A DNA stretch of 64,000 nt. Source: Favolaschia claudopus. Its lineage: Eukaryota; Basidiomycota; Agaricomycetes; Agaricales; Mycenaceae. The notes under the pieces are model-generated. The model was not told the DNA's origin and ran no database searches. It saw nothing but the letters and a program-made list of their open reading frames with translations. This document shows positions 52,379 to 64,000 of the stretch, one piece after another. Each line of letters opens with the position of its first letter. Position 1 is the first letter of the stretch. The translations under genes and the position numbers were made by a program. The stretch spans positions 930,001 through 994,000 of the forward strand of contig JAWWNJ010000025.1 of the NCBI GenBank assembly GCA_037176885.1. Reading direction: 5' to 3'.

Positions 52379-52615
52379 AATGCCAATGGGAATCGTAATC
52401 GTCGGACGCTGATTTATATCACGAACCATCTACACCTGTGTCGAATCTGAATCGTCTCTACTCTATCGACGTTAATATTAATAATTGACGCCGCTGTCGG
52501 CTTGATTACTCCGTCGTGCGAGACATCGTGCTCAGAGGGGGCGGACATATGAGGCCGTATAGGCTATATAAACCGCTGTGTAAGACGAACTCTGGAGCTC
52601 GCCCTCATCTCCAGC

Positions 52616-53408
52616 ATGGCAAGCCTCGAATACAACGAGAAGACAGGGGAGCCTTTCCTTCGTCTTCCACCCCCTTTCTCGACCTTCATCATAACGCCTC
52701 CACGAATCGAAGACGACGTCGACGCGAGCGTCGAGATCATGAACGATCCATTCGTGTACAAGTGGATGGGAAGAACTACGCCGTACAACGCTGATTTGGC
52801 CGAACGTTGGATCAGAAAGGTCAAAGTCGAAACAGACGCAGCGGTGGAGGAGTTGAATGGCGCGACAAAGCCGGGCGGCGCATTGAGCGCATGTCCTGTG
52901 CGCCATATGCGTGAAGAAATGGCGGACGGGAAGACTGTGTTTGTCGGAGACGTCGGGCTGGTGCGTTCTGGCTGGACAGAGATTGCAGATGCGGAAGAGC
53001 GTGCGCGCTTGGTGGCAGCGAATGCGGCACGACTTGCGGGGGATCCGGAAATTGCGTGGCATATTGGATGTAAGTCGTTATATGTTGCGGTACAAGAGAG
53101 CAATGAAAGTAATTCTCTTTGTATTTTGGGTAGATTATCTCGCGCCAGGCCAGCAGGGTCGTGGCTTGATGACGGCCGCTGTAAAGAGGATTATAGAATT
53201 TGGGGTGGCCTGGATGAATGTCAAGTACATCAAATCGTCCGCTTTTGAGGGTAACAATGGGAGTCTGAAAGTGCAACAGAAGAACGGGTTTGTCGAAGTC
53301 GACAAGCTGGTAGACCATGTTCAAGTGGGAGAGGAGAGAAGAACACTAGTCCTCATGGAGTGGAGAGCAGGTACCCGAGTAGATGATACTGACTTAGCAT
53401 ACGGGTAA
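52616..53408 (+). CDS. GNAT-family N-acetyltransferase (RimJ/RimL type)
   Basis: Exons 52616-53069 and 53134-53408 give 242 aa. N-terminal FIITPPRIEDDVDASVEIMN and PFVYKWMGRTTPY are typical of RimJ/RimL-like GNATs. The acetyl-CoA binding loop is split by the intron: EIAWHIGYYLAPGQQGRGLM, where QQGRGLMTAAV is the Q/R-x-x-G-x-G/A motif A, followed by KYIKSSAFEGNNGSLKVQQK (the usual 'N..S.....K.GF' region) and GFVEVDKL. The substrate is not predictable from the sequence; cytosolic acetylation of a small molecule or peptide N-terminus is the family expectation. The stop lies ~190 bp before the inverted repeat. Confidence 0.82.
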
Positions 53409-53594
53409 TCTGTGTCAAAAGTGGGATCCAAGGAACTCGCCATGGGTTTCGGTAACAGAGAGATTGCTGTTGAGTTTGTGAGAAAAGTCGTCTAACATTC
53501 GAATTGCGGGGAATGAAGCGCCAACATGAAGCAAATTCTTCTGAAAAACAATCATATGGGCCTTTACATACCAAATTGCTTTTGTCTGGACTTC

Positions 53595-54226
53595 GCTGCT
53601 CTCCCAGCTGAGCTATCGCGCCCTATACTGTTCATGGCTTTCAGTTTGATGTGGGGGGAGGGGATTCTACGAGATGAATGAGCGAGAGGGGAAAGCAGAT
53701 GGATGGCCCGGGCCCCGAACGCGCCACGCCTTACTTGAAAATAGTGTTCAGCAATTTCTGACTAGATCCCGATGTTGAGTACGAAGTGAGACGGTCTCCG
53801 AAACATTTGTAACTAGTGTGTTCATACGAGGAGATGTGGACACTGGAGTTACCCCGAAGGCGAGCAAGAAGCGAGGCAGAAACGCGCGCAAAAACTGTGC
53901 TGATTCATATTGAGGCGAAAATAAGTGACCCCATTGACTCTCGCTTCGAAGTTGCAGTCCATCGACAAGATTCCTCGGTAAGCTAGATGCAAAAACGGTT
54001 TGCGGCAATCGAATCGAATGATACTACTGAGGCGCAATACGAAGGTCCTAACTGCGCTCAGCACGAATGAAGATCCCAGTTTTAGTTGAGAGACCGGGGA
54101 CGGTCCCGGGACGCGCCGTCCAGGCTGGAATTCGGTGTTCCAAGCGGTAACCAAGCGAAATTGCCTTATCGGGCGGCGGGCGTTCAGGTATTGACACGTA
54201 TTTGTTCGCGATCCGTTTCCGTACTG
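53595..54226 (-). repeat. Inverted duplication, right copy (truncated tRNA-Phe remnant)
   Basis: Reverse complement of 46270-46905. On the minus strand it ends with the tRNA acceptor 5' strand and D-arm (GCTCAGCTGGGAGAGC) and stops right after AGCAGC, so the anticodon arm, T-arm and 3' acceptor are absent. This copy cannot make a tRNA. The breakpoint inside the tRNA is sharp; the following bases (GAAGTCCAG) are unrelated to the left locus. Confidence 0.85.
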
Positions 54227-54803
54227 TGGGTGGATTCTGCCAGATTCCGCAGCTTCGAGAGGTTTCAGACTCCAGGCACAGAGGCAGGCAATGTATCGCG
54301 ATATTTGTATTCAGTAGAACTCGTTTCTCAGTTTCAAGTTCATGGACGTCGCACCAACACTTTGCGATTCCTTCCAGCGATGATGATTCAGTACGTAGTA
54401 CATGCGACAAGACTAGGTGATTAACAACCGAGAGCGGCACGTAACAAAAAAAGAAAGCGAAAGCGACACCAAGCAGCATATAGAAGCACAAAAAATGGAG
54501 AAAAATAGGTAACAGATCTAGTATAGCGATGGTAGGGGATTATAAAAAAACAACAAGGTGCTGGCGCAGCGTAGACGCCATAGGCTTTTGGCAATAAATA
54601 AACACATTCCCGTAAGGGAAATCGCAATATGCCAAGCGCGTCGTCGGGTTAGCAGGAAACAAGAGGTCACCGAGAAATGATTCCAGTTAGTGTCGATTCC
54701 AACAACGTTCGTTTGGCTCGCTCAGTCCGTTTATCTGTTCCCCCGCGTACGGCGCTCCTCCCTCCACGGCCATCCGGCAAAAAAGCAATCCGTCAACAGC
54801 AGC
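54227..54803. other. Intergenic; 3' flank of the LisH gene
   Basis: No supported exon. AT-rich 54430-54620 probably includes the 3' UTR of the minus-strand gene ending at 54804. Confidence 0.4.
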
Positions 54804-57396
54804 TCATTGCTTGGCTAAATCCATCCCAACATCGTCCGGGTTGAACCACTGGCCAAAGTCTCGTTCAAAGTTGAGATCACCGTCGCCGCGGAACAGCCCA
54901 ACGTCCGATACAAAGTCCTCCATGTTCTGCATGAAGTCGGAGTTAAATATCGTATCCGTTGGGGTTGCTGAAGGAGGTAGAGGCATCCCCACCGAGTTCA
55001 TCGCGCCTGTCGACACATTGGGGTTCATCATCAACCCCGGCGAAGGCGCCATGCTGTTGCCGCCCTGAGGCCCTGGCGGTTGCTGAGGGGTCGAATTTGG
55101 TGTTGGTGGGGCTGTTCCTGGAGCATTGGGATTTGGTAGTGGTTGATTGCGGGGCGAGACATCTGCAAGTCCGTTTGGAGGTTTCGTGTCTTTGTTCTGA
55201 TCCTTCGCGGGCGATGGGGGAGGAAGCATTGACATGGGTGGCTTAGGACCCTGATTTGGCGGCCCAGAGACCGACAAACGGTTTCCTGGAGCGCCGAATT
55301 GCTGTTGTGGCGGCTGCCCTGGCTGCGGTTGCTGCCCTGGCGCACCACCGGAAGGCCCTCCGTGTAGCATCGGAACACCAGGATTGAACGAAGGATCTGA
55401 ACCTGGCGACCCAGCATTCATTGGTCCGCCGCCCATACTTAGGCGGTTTGCGGGATGCCCAGGCCCAGGCTGGAAGTTATGCTGCCGGTACTGCATCTAC
55501 GATACGGATGAACATCAGGATCGTGAAAATTACAGACAAGAAAAAGGATGAACCATGGTTGGTTGAGGATGCATCTGCGGACTCATTCCCGCCTGCGCCA
55601 TACCCATCGGATTCATACCGCCACCCATCATACCCATCGACCCCGGCATTTGCTGCATCCCTGGTTGCATCGGTTGCCCTCCCGGTCCCGGGAATCCACC
55701 AATCGGCCCACCCATGGGACGATGCATCAAGCCGCCCCCGCCCATTCCTGGTGGCGGGCCTCCAGGTCCGCCAGATCCACCTGCTTGCGGCTGCGGAGGT
55801 TGATTTGGGTGTTGGGGGTAGGGACTTATGGATGGGTTAGGCATCGGCGGCTCCATCGGTGATCGTCGTGGCCGTTTGCGATCGGGTGGAGATGAGCCAT
55901 TGCGAATATCGTCAGGTTGTGTTTGCTGCAAATATGTTAATGGTGAAAAAAAAACGAGCATACACAAATCGACGCACATCTTCGCCGGGTGAGGTGGAGT
56001 TGCGCTTGTTATTAGTCCGGCGTTGTTGTTGTGAGGGACCCGGCATCGAGGGACCGGCTGTGGCGTTTGAGGGCCCTGGCGGCCCAGGTTTCGCCATACG
56101 TTGTCGATGCACCGCTATTATACGCGCCTGAGAGAAGAATTGATGAGAGACCGACGACTAAATAGAAAATAAATAAAGATCAGCGCACTTTATCCTGCAG
56201 AGTCAACGTATTGATGTTTTTGTCTCCCAGTCCCAATTCCCCCTTCAAAATGTTCAGAGTGTTCGCCGGTATGGCGGCCAGCTCGTTATGCAGGGCAGTG
56301 GGATCGCCGCCGGGCACCATAGGCTGCCTAGACGCCATCGAGGGGCTCGGATTCATCATGCCTTGCGGAGTTGAAGTACGACTGGGCGGTCGTCCTGCGA
56401 GACCCTGATATGGAGTGGGCGTCTGCTGTCCCGGATTCATCCCCGGCTGCGGTCCCGGGGGAAGCATGCCGCGTGGCGGTCCGAGTTGGCTCATCGGAGG
56501 TTGCGCACCGTGTTGCAATTGGCCCGGCTGCGACGGACCAGAATGAGGTGGAGAATGCGCCATAGTTGGGGATTGGAAGGGGGGACCGCCGTTGGCAAGT
56601 CGCGGCTGACCCGGTATCGGGGGGCGTGGTTGACCAGGCATGAATCCGGGTTGTTGGCCCATCCCTGGCGCACCCGGAATAATGCCGTTGGGCTGCATTC
56701 CTGGAGGACCACCAGCAAATGCCGTGGGGCCTGGAGGCTGAGCATTGCTTTGCGGGATACCGTTAGGGATGATGCCGTTGGGCGCGAATCGCGGTGGCAT
56801 GCCGTTTACAGGACGGCCGCCGAGTTGAGGCTGGCCATGTCCCATGAGGCCTGAGCCCGGTAGGGGCTGCGGAGCAGGAGCACGGTTTTGTGTTGACTTC
56901 ATAGCGGCCTGAGCAGCTTGGTGCTGTGTATGGCATGCATCAGTGCGGGAACGAGGACGGTGGAAACGAAAACGCACATGAGTATACAACATGGCATCGT
57001 CGGTACCATTCCCATTCGCTTTAGCGGTGAATAAAACCCAGAAAACACTCCACCACCTGAACACAAAAGGCTGTTTAGAAGACTGGAGACAAAAGAAGAC
57101 TATCGGCGTGGCGCACTCGAATAGTAGACCCTGGCGAGCATTTATGGGTGGGGTCGAGTCGGAAGGAATCTCTGCTTCACGGAGGAGTTCTCGAGCGGTA
57201 TTCCGGAAACCTCGTTTGTAGCAATAGTCGTAGATGTAGATGTTGAACCTGGAATACACTATCAGCGGTGAGCGAAGCGAGAGGAATGATGGAATTACAT
57301 CTTGTCGCCCTCCCATGAGAGCGGGGGATTGGATGCAGCATCTTGCTGGGGGGTCTGAGCACCAGGAAGAGGCCCCTGGGGAGCGACCGTGGCCAT
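54804..57396 (-). CDS. LisH-domain, Pro/Gly/Gln-rich transcription regulator (Flo8/SSDP-like)
   Basis: Start MATVAPQGPLPGAQTPQQDA at 57396. An intron leads to MFNIYIYDYCYKRGFRNTAR, ELLREAEIPSDSTPPINARQ and GLLFE, then WWSVFWVLFTAKANG. This is a LisH motif followed by the GLLFEWWSVFW extension shared by fungal Flo8, plant LEUNIG and animal SSDP proteins, a dimerisation module of transcriptional co-regulators. After it come several exons of Pro/Gly/Met/Gln-rich low complexity, one short conserved helix (HNELAAIPANTLNILKGELG), a basic PDRKRPRRSP-type segment near 55900, and an acidic end (FERDFGQWFNPDDVGMDLAK) that could act as an activation region. By family it is probably nuclear and regulates morphology genes; that role is inferred. 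Confidence 0.8.
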
Positions 57397-57705
57397 GGTG
57401 GTGGTGGGAAGGAAAGAGCAGTGCGCTCCCTTGAAAAACGGAGGCAAATGAGACAGGTGTCAAAACCAGAAATACACTATCGGCTGGCAGGGATTATCGG
57501 GTTATTTGGACTGCTGCTGGGAGGCTACAGGGTCTGCCAGGACGAGGAGAAAAGAAAAGAAGGAAGAGTAGGTGGTGGGTACGAGCAAGTCCGTATTAGG
57601 CACAGCACCGTTTGGTGATTCGCATTTGCTGATCCCGTCGACTGTTTGAATCACATATTATATCGCTCTACTACACTGTACAGTATACGCTGTAGATTAC
57701 TGCTC

Positions 57706-60700
57706 TCAATGTCGTCGAACCAACGCGAGATGTACGTCGTATCCCCATGCAAGACGCTTTACCTCTATCAGTCGTCGGATCTCGCGCCAGCCTTTCGCTT
57801 CCTCGTCTTCCCCTAGCTCTCTCACGACATAGATAAAGTCAGCGGGCGACAGCAGAGACCGGAACAGCGACCCAATCAGAAACGCTATGAGTGCGATAAT
57901 CACCACTGTCGACAACGGGTACACAGGTGTTGTCCGTGTGCTGGGCTCGTGCGGTGCGTCGATGTCCGCCAGTCCTCCAGGAAGCTTCCGTCCGCTGCGT
58001 CCGGGTGACACTGACGTAGCACTGGGAGAACTTGGGCTCGACCCAGCGGTCGGCGTCGAACCCGTCAACCGCGTCATGAATTCGAGAAGGCGGTTCGAAC
58101 CAGTCTGTTGAATCACCGCGGTTGGCGGTGGAGTGTCCGTCTGTGGCTAAATAAAACGTCAGTTGCGTCCGAGCAAGCTCAACATACGAAATGCAGATTA
58201 ATTCACCGTTCCAACCGTCTCTTCTGCGCCTTCGGCGTTATTGTTCTCCCGTAATTCTTTCGAGTTCTCTCCGCTCGCTGGAACGGCTGATAATGTGCCA
58301 GCATCCAGTAAATTGTCCGCTACAGCAACAGGAGTGCTCAATTGCTCAGACAGCATCTCGGGCTCGTTTTGCGACCTGAAATTCCAACATTATTAACAGC
58401 AACCAGGTAGAGAATTGCGCCTACTCACCGTGAAAGCACGCTCATCTTCGATATCCGGTCATCAAGCAATTCCTCGCGTCCAAGCGTTGTTAGTGCCTCC
58501 TTCTCATTGACAACAGGGACCTCGTTGCCGTCCACGACCACCACCGAACTACCCTTCTTCCCGCCAGGCCGTACCTCAATCTCGACTACCGCACCGCCCT
58601 CATCAAGGGACAACAACCACGGAGGTTTCGGCGGTGCGCCCCTCATTTCGTCCGTCAATGGGTCCTTAACAGTCGAAATTTGATATTGCGCGGTCGGGAG
58701 CGTGAGTTTCAGCAGGTGTCGCGTTGGAGCCTCCGCTCGAAGACCAGAAGAGTGTAGCGGCGACGAAGGCATCGTATGGATCGTAATCGCAAGAGGAAGC
58801 GCGTCATGCTGCGTCCTCTCACCGCCCGACCCGGTCGTCGACAGCGGTATATACTGCCGCTTGGCGCCAACTGCAACGTCCGCCCGCAACTGAGAACGGA
58901 GCGCAACACTGTAGCCTTCAGGATACAGCTTCGAGTCGACCACAAGCTCCGCTACGAGCAAGTCGGTTGGCATGCGCACCTCTCCTTTGATCGTGAATGC
59001 CGAGGATGTGCGTCCACGTAGTTCCGAAGTGGTCGATAGGGTGCGCTCGCGGAAGGGTCCCTTCATTGATTCGGTACGTGGTCGCGAGCTTGGGCTCGAC
59101 GCAGTCAATTGGCTACGGGGCGAGCTGGTCACGCTCGATGCTGATCCCGCCCGTTCGCGCGTCAATGGCATAGGCAACTGGAGTGAGGTGGAGGAAGGTA
59201 TGGATGGGAGACCGATAACAGTCGAAGTAGAAGAGAGAGCGCTGTCACTCGTCGAGTTCGGCAGGCCCTCTAACGTGTCTGAGGGACTCAGCGGCAACCT
59301 GCTCGGTCGGGGAGTCTGATCTGCCAAAGCCGAAGGCGAAGGTGAAAGTGTCCGGACTGGCAGCGCGTGGGTCGTCAAAAGAATAGTGCTGGTATACACC
59401 CGTTCGTCCGGGAGGTACTTTGTATGTGCGAGTACATGGTGCTCGTCGCGTCGGCGTACCTTCCACGATGTCACCGCAAACGGCTCGTGGGTTGACATCT
59501 CTTTCTCAGAGACAACGAGACCGGCAGGCGGTAAACGCGTGATTGGAAGTGACGAGATGCTCTTGAAGTACGCTTCTATGGATAGAATGGAGCGCGGTGC
59601 GGAAGCATTGATCATTGAGTTGAAGGCTGCAGGAACCGAGCCTGCATAATCCAGAGCCACCATGTACGTGCACCTCGTCGATGGAATAGCATAATTTTCC
59701 TTCGTGTATGGATCCAAGGTTTCCAAGATCCACGCATCCACGAAAATTCTTCCAATAGGCAGCCCATATGGATTATACTTCGCCGGCGAAAATGAGGCAG
59801 CAGAATCCGGACTAAACGACGCCGAAACACAGAAGATGGCGTTTCGTGGTCCGTTCGACTGCTCGGCAACATCGCCGTTGAGCCTTCTGGAAGGTGAGAC
59901 GTGAGCGCGCGCAAGAATTGAGGCGACATAAAATCCCCGGTCGCGGAACGGAAAGCCCGCCTTCGCCACCACGAACGACGTCCGACTGTCGGCACCATAT
60001 GACTCGAGCACAGTGGCAGAGTCGAACCGCTCATCCCACTTCTTCCGGCATTCAGGTTCTGTGACAATGGCCGCCAATTCTTCCGCAGAGACACCTTCGA
60101 TGACCTTCTCGCCCTTGTGAATCTGGATGACGGGCGAAATCTCGGCGCAAAGTTTACGGCGTATTGACAATGCCTTGTCATTCAGCGGCAACCAGCCTTC
60201 AGAAGAGTTGTTGTTGTGTGATTGCTGGACCCAGGCGAGAGCCTCCAACACATATTGCATTGGCTGCTTCGAGGGCGACGGAGCGGCATCACCTGAAGCA
60301 GGGGAGATTGCAGCAATCGCCTGTTGCGTTGTCGAGGTTGTTTGGTCCACAGCGTACGTGAAAAACCTCGCCAGGGGACTCGGCATTCGTGGTGCAGTGG
60401 CCCAGCCCATGGAGCGGGCACTGGAGTCGGAGTTTGCAGATTCGGAAGGGACGTCGTCTTCGAATGACACCAACAACAGGCGGCTGGTCCAGCGGAATCC
60501 GAGCTGGCTTTACGCGCTTCTGCTTTGTAAGCGACTTGATCTCACTGTCTTGCAGCTCTTCTACATCGACATTAACTTTAGCGCCATTGATCATAACCAG
60601 CCCTTTCTCCTTCCCAGGAGAACGCCGAACAAGGACTAGCAACCGCTCGTCATCGACGAACATGGCATCATGAGTCAAGGTTAGCCATAGGCCACCGCCG

Positions 60701-63268
60701 TCTGTTGAAAGTCGATGTCGACGGAGGCACGAAATCGATTGCGGTGGAGGGTCAACGACAATGTCCAACGATGGCGCCCAAGTATCCATGTCGCATCGGA
60801 GCTCACACTCGATTACTGGAAGGCCAGCAGAGCCGATTGAGTTTGTAGACGTGTCCGACGACTGTCGACTTGCGGACGCCTCGTATTCCACCTTGAAGCT
60901 CAAGCGATCATGGTCATAGCGCATGTCGTTTGTCTTCGCGCCAGCCAACCGTGTAACAACTGGCGGCCCACCATGCTTAATTGCGAATTCGCCGATACCT
61001 GCGAGAGCGTTGATCATCAAGGTTGGAATCGATGTTTTATTTGTCCAGCCCTTCGGATCAGACTGTTCCAGGAGGGTCAATAATGTTGTAGTCGGAGAAA
61101 GTGTCTCGATAGCCCAACCGCGCAAATCAATTTGAGTTCGAATGACGTTGGGATCCGCGGGAGGGATGTTTGGGAAGAGGTGTGGGTCATCGGCGGAGAA
61201 TGAGAATACGTGGATGGTTGAGGGCGATTTGTAGACGGTCTTGAGAACTACCGAGTCGCGACCGCTAGAGATCATTTGAGTTACGCCCCGAGGCTGATGA
61301 AATGAATTACTTCGCGGGCCAAGCTGGCTTGGTCTTGAGGTGCCAAAGCTCAGTTAAATCGTTGACATCCTCCAGAAGAACAGCATCCTCGTGGGATTTG
61401 TCCCAATTCATCTGGGCGCCGGGGGATACAACGGCGCTGTAAAGATCCCATAACCCGACACCGACAAAAGTCGCTTCTGCCCGGTAGACAACCAAGGTGG
61501 GGTCAATCGAATCGAGTTGGGTTATTGAAACCCCTCGGGCGTCCGTAGCTTTGAAGAAACGTCTTTCAACAACAGAGCTTGGAAAGCAAATTAAACTGAC
61601 TTCGCCTCCATTTAGCTTCAGGCTCTTGGAGAAGTGATGAGAAATAAATGTAGTTCCTCCGAACGCGCGAGAGGATTGACTTTTCGGCGTTAGCGGTTCG
61701 TTCCGTCGGTGGACGAGGTATTGACGGGCTGGAGGAGGTTGAGGCAACACTGCTGCTGCCTGTGCGTATTGAAGGAGTAGTACTGAAACTGAGATCAGCG
61801 GTGCTGGATGCATCCTGTAGAATTTGTTGAGAAATGAAGTAAGATGAAGGGTCGCGTTCCTCGATTTCCTGTATGGTCTGAGGTAGACCATTGAGTCGTA
61901 GGCCGGAAGATGGCCCCGATCGCTCCACGACCACTCTGACTTTGAGGAGCGAATGTTCGTCGATGAGAGGCGCGTGCGTTAACCGGATAACAATTTGATC
62001 CAGTGGTAAGGATTGTACTGTTGTGGCCGGAAAAGAGCTACTCCGTATAGCTCGCATGTTCCACGGAAGTTTTTCAACTTCTTCTGAGGATGCTTTGGTC
62101 GAAACTCGAACATCCCAGCCCTCGTCGGACGGTAAGACACATTCGATAGAGCGCTTCAGCCTCCGTTGCTCTCGCATTGCATGTAGCTCGCCGATTCCCT
62201 GTCCACTGGCAACATGTTCTTCCTCTTCTGGTATAATGGCGTAGTCAATAGTGAGTGCCTCCCTGTCGATCTGGAACCGAATGCGTTCAATAGATACCCC
62301 GTTTCCGTATCCTGTGAGCTTGGGTATTCGAGAGCCCCGTTTCATCACCGTCTTGAACAAGCCTATGCCCATCGTTGAGAGTTGTTGCAAAATGTTGGAC
62401 GATGAGGATCCTATATTCCAGGCTGTCCGAAGATCGTGCTGCCAGAAGCAGGTAATACGAAGTCGACCACCGGAGGAGGTGCGCTTCCGTTGGGGCTGTT
62501 CACCCGGGGTTGGAGGTAGCTGGGGAGGTGGTGCTAGGTGCTGAATACACCAAGCGAATACTGCGAAGCGTGTGTTATGTTGGCGACATTGTTTGTAGGC
62601 GACAACGGGTTTCACTTACGGGTAACATGTGATCTAACGTACGGGGGTGAGGGTCGTAGATACGCTGGTTCGTCCGCCGAGCGCGGTAGGGAGGTGGAGA
62701 TGTCAATGAAAGTCGAAGCGTCATGAAAGGACCGAGCAATGGTCACTGAGTCTCGGGGACTTCAAACACATTAGTTGACGCAAGATAACATATTCATTAG
62801 GATACACACTTGGCAGGCCATCCCAGCGTAAAGTTCGTTTTGCATATTCGTGTAGGATGGTCAAAGGTCTCGATCAAATGCGCGTCTTCGACAGCAGGGT
62901 CCCATTCCTGCCTAAGTTCCGGCGTTGTTAGAACCGACTTCCAAGGTTCCAAGGATACCGAGTCGTCGCCAGTAGGAACATCGAGAACTAGTCGATATAC
63001 ATCCCCGCCTGATGCTTTATTGGGTTTGCGGTGAACGACCACGTCACCTAATTCGGGCATTGCGGAGGCTCGTCCCTTTCCCTTCTTATTTGAAGGAGAG
63101 TCGGTGGTCGCAGACAAGCGTTTCCATTCCGCCGAGGAAGACGAGGTCAAAAGCTGGCGAAAGTGGGTTTCCGCATCGTTCAAAGCGTTGTACCAGGTCT
63201 GGTGTAGCCTAAAGCGCAAATTATAGCAATTCGAAGGTGTAGATTGTGATGTACTGGCCTTGAGCCAT
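57706..63268 (-). CDS. Very large protein with three START-like segments and a C-terminal membrane anchor
   Basis: I read one gene of roughly 1,700 aa. Start MAQGQLHQTWYNALNDAETH (63268, joined across a 45-bp intron). START-like segment 1: YRLVLDVPTGDDSVSLEPWK, QEWDPAVEDAHLIETFDHPT, TNFTLGWPAK. Segment 2 starts NYIYFSSLLQEPEAKWRR, then LVVYRAEATFVGVGLWDLYS and MNWDKSHEDAVLLEDVNDLT. Segment 3: EKVIEGVSAEELAAIVTEPE, CRKKWDERFDSATVLESYG, FVVAKAGFPFRDRGFYVASI, YTKENYAIPSTRCTYMVALD. A Ser-rich linker follows, then a single hydrophobic helix near the end (STVVIIALIAFLIGSLF). START domains bind or carry lipids and sterols; a membrane-anchored array suggests lipid transfer at a contact site. The frame changes near 60509-60511 in a run of three T (an extra base would explain it). 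A stop at ~58188 is avoided by a GTGAAT donor. Confidence 0.75.
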
Positions 63269-63440
63269 CGGACATGTTCATTTAGTATGCCAGGATCGAT
63301 ACAAAGGACCGGAACGCGGCGGTGGGGAGTGGGGCGCCGAGCAAGTCCGACTCCAAGTCTGTCCAAGTTCACGATCACGAGTCCAACTCAAGATTTTGGG
63401 GTGACATTGATCTTCTTCCTCTTACCACCAGCCACAACGA
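63269..63440. promoter_or_regulatory. Short divergent promoter
   Basis: Only 172 bases separate the START-protein ATG (-) from the BRCT-protein ATG (+), so the two genes share one small promoter space. No specific site recognised. Confidence 0.45.
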
Positions 63441-64000
63441 ATGCTCTTCAACGGACTTCTCGCCTGCTTCAGCCCTTCTGTACATGCCTCTCTGCGTTCT
63501 GCTTGGGGTATATCCCACTCCTTCGACGGAACACTGAAATTCACCACACTGCAGTGAAGCATGGTGGCTCTTTGACTGTTTCGAAGCAAGAATTCTATCA
63601 AGCCAATGTCTTCTTCTGCGACGGACTCAATGACCCTTGGCTTAAAGAGCGAGTTCCAGCACTAACGACTTGTCGCGTCCCAGCTAATTTTAACGGCCAA
63701 AAAAGACTGCTTTCTAGGTCTCTCATTGTAAGTCTGAGCCAAACAATTATGCATCCTCTATATGTTCATGTTCAAGGTACGCCATGCCAAGTGGATATTA
63801 AAATCTGTGTCAGAACAATTTGCTGTTCCTGTGTCCAAATTTCTGCTCGACGGTACATGCAGCTTATTTTGATATTCTCTCCGCTCTGGCTGACTCGATG
63901 TAACCCTACACAAGATCAATTCGATCCTGCTAAGCTCGAAGTCGAACCGAATTTACTGATTCGTACACCACTGGCACCAAGTAGCAAGCCCATCCAACCC
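63441..64000 (+). CDS. BRCT-domain protein, N-terminal part (runs off the window)
   Basis: ATG at 63441. The first exon MLFNGLLACFSPSVHASLRS is joined across an intron to VKHGGSLTVSKQEFYQANVF, then FFCDGLNDPWLKERVPALTT, and after another intron VRHAKWILKSVSEQFAVPVS and KFLLDG. This is the BRCT pattern: a beta strand 'LFNG', a central H-G-G, and a late conserved Trp in 'AKWILKSV'. A last exon starts DQFDPAKLEVEPN and continues beyond base 64000. BRCT domains bind phosphopeptides or other BRCTs in DNA repair, replication and telomere proteins. Which protein this is cannot be told from the N-terminus alone. Confidence 0.7.

Noticed and set aside
53595..53640. A second tRNA-Phe on the minus strand
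   Set aside because: Only the acceptor 5' strand and D-arm are present; the anticodon arm, T-arm and 3' acceptor are missing.

Overview
The window reads as nuclear DNA of a filamentous basidiomycete, most likely an agaricomycete. The reasons are genes on both strands cut by many 45-60 bp GT-AG introns, housekeeping proteins of fungal type (Sar1, Med22, Ssr4, RNase H2 subunit C, PIG-M), and lineage-typical families (DUF6534 membrane protein, DUF2264, F-box/LRR-like proteins, kinase-like proteins). No bacterial operon structure, CRISPR array or rRNA was seen.

Layout. 0.4-1.2 kb: a small membrane/coiled-coil gene. 2.6-8.2 kb: gene-poor DNA with short hairpins and what look like decayed F-box-type copies. 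8.2-16.5 kb: an Ala/Ser-rich single-pass membrane protein (-), a vezatin-type peroxisome/myosin receptor candidate (+) and a DUF2264 protein (+). 16.7-22.9 kb: three head-to-tail copies of an O-fucosyltransferase-like gene, none of which looks fully intact. 23.2-25.4 kb: a DUF6534 membrane protein (-). 27.8-32.7 kb: compact nuclear housekeeping genes (Med22, a GPI-anchored KRE9/KNH-like wall protein, RNase H2 subunit C, SWI/SNF-RSC subunit Ssr4). 32.9-36.9 kb: two tandem F-box/LRR-like genes, the first damaged. 37.4-39.8 kb: a kinase-like gene plus an unknown gene that may be its N-terminal half. 42.3-44.4 kb: an HSF-type transcription factor. 45.3-46.2 kb: a coiled-coil protein resembling the INO80 subunit Iec3. 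46.3-54.2 kb: a block bounded by an inverted ~635-bp duplication. The left copy runs into an intron-containing tRNA-Phe and the right copy carries only the 5' part of that tRNA; between them lie a 167-bp MITE-like element, PIG-M, SAR1, a secreted SMP-30-like lactonase and a GNAT acetyltransferase. 54.8-63.3 kb: a LisH-domain Pro/Gly/Gln-rich nuclear regulator and a very large protein with three START-like segments and a C-terminal membrane anchor. A BRCT-domain gene runs off the right edge.

The genes do not form one pathway. The local themes are chromatin/transcription (Med22, Ssr4, Iec3-like, HSF, LisH), the secretory/GPI/cell-surface route (SAR1, PIG-M, GPI-anchored protein, O-FucT-like array) and lipid/membrane handling (START protein, vezatin-like). 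A cross-cutting observation is that many otherwise well conserved genes need one-base frame corrections, often in short homopolymers. This suggests residual indel errors in the assembly, and it weakens any pseudogene claim based on single frameshifts.
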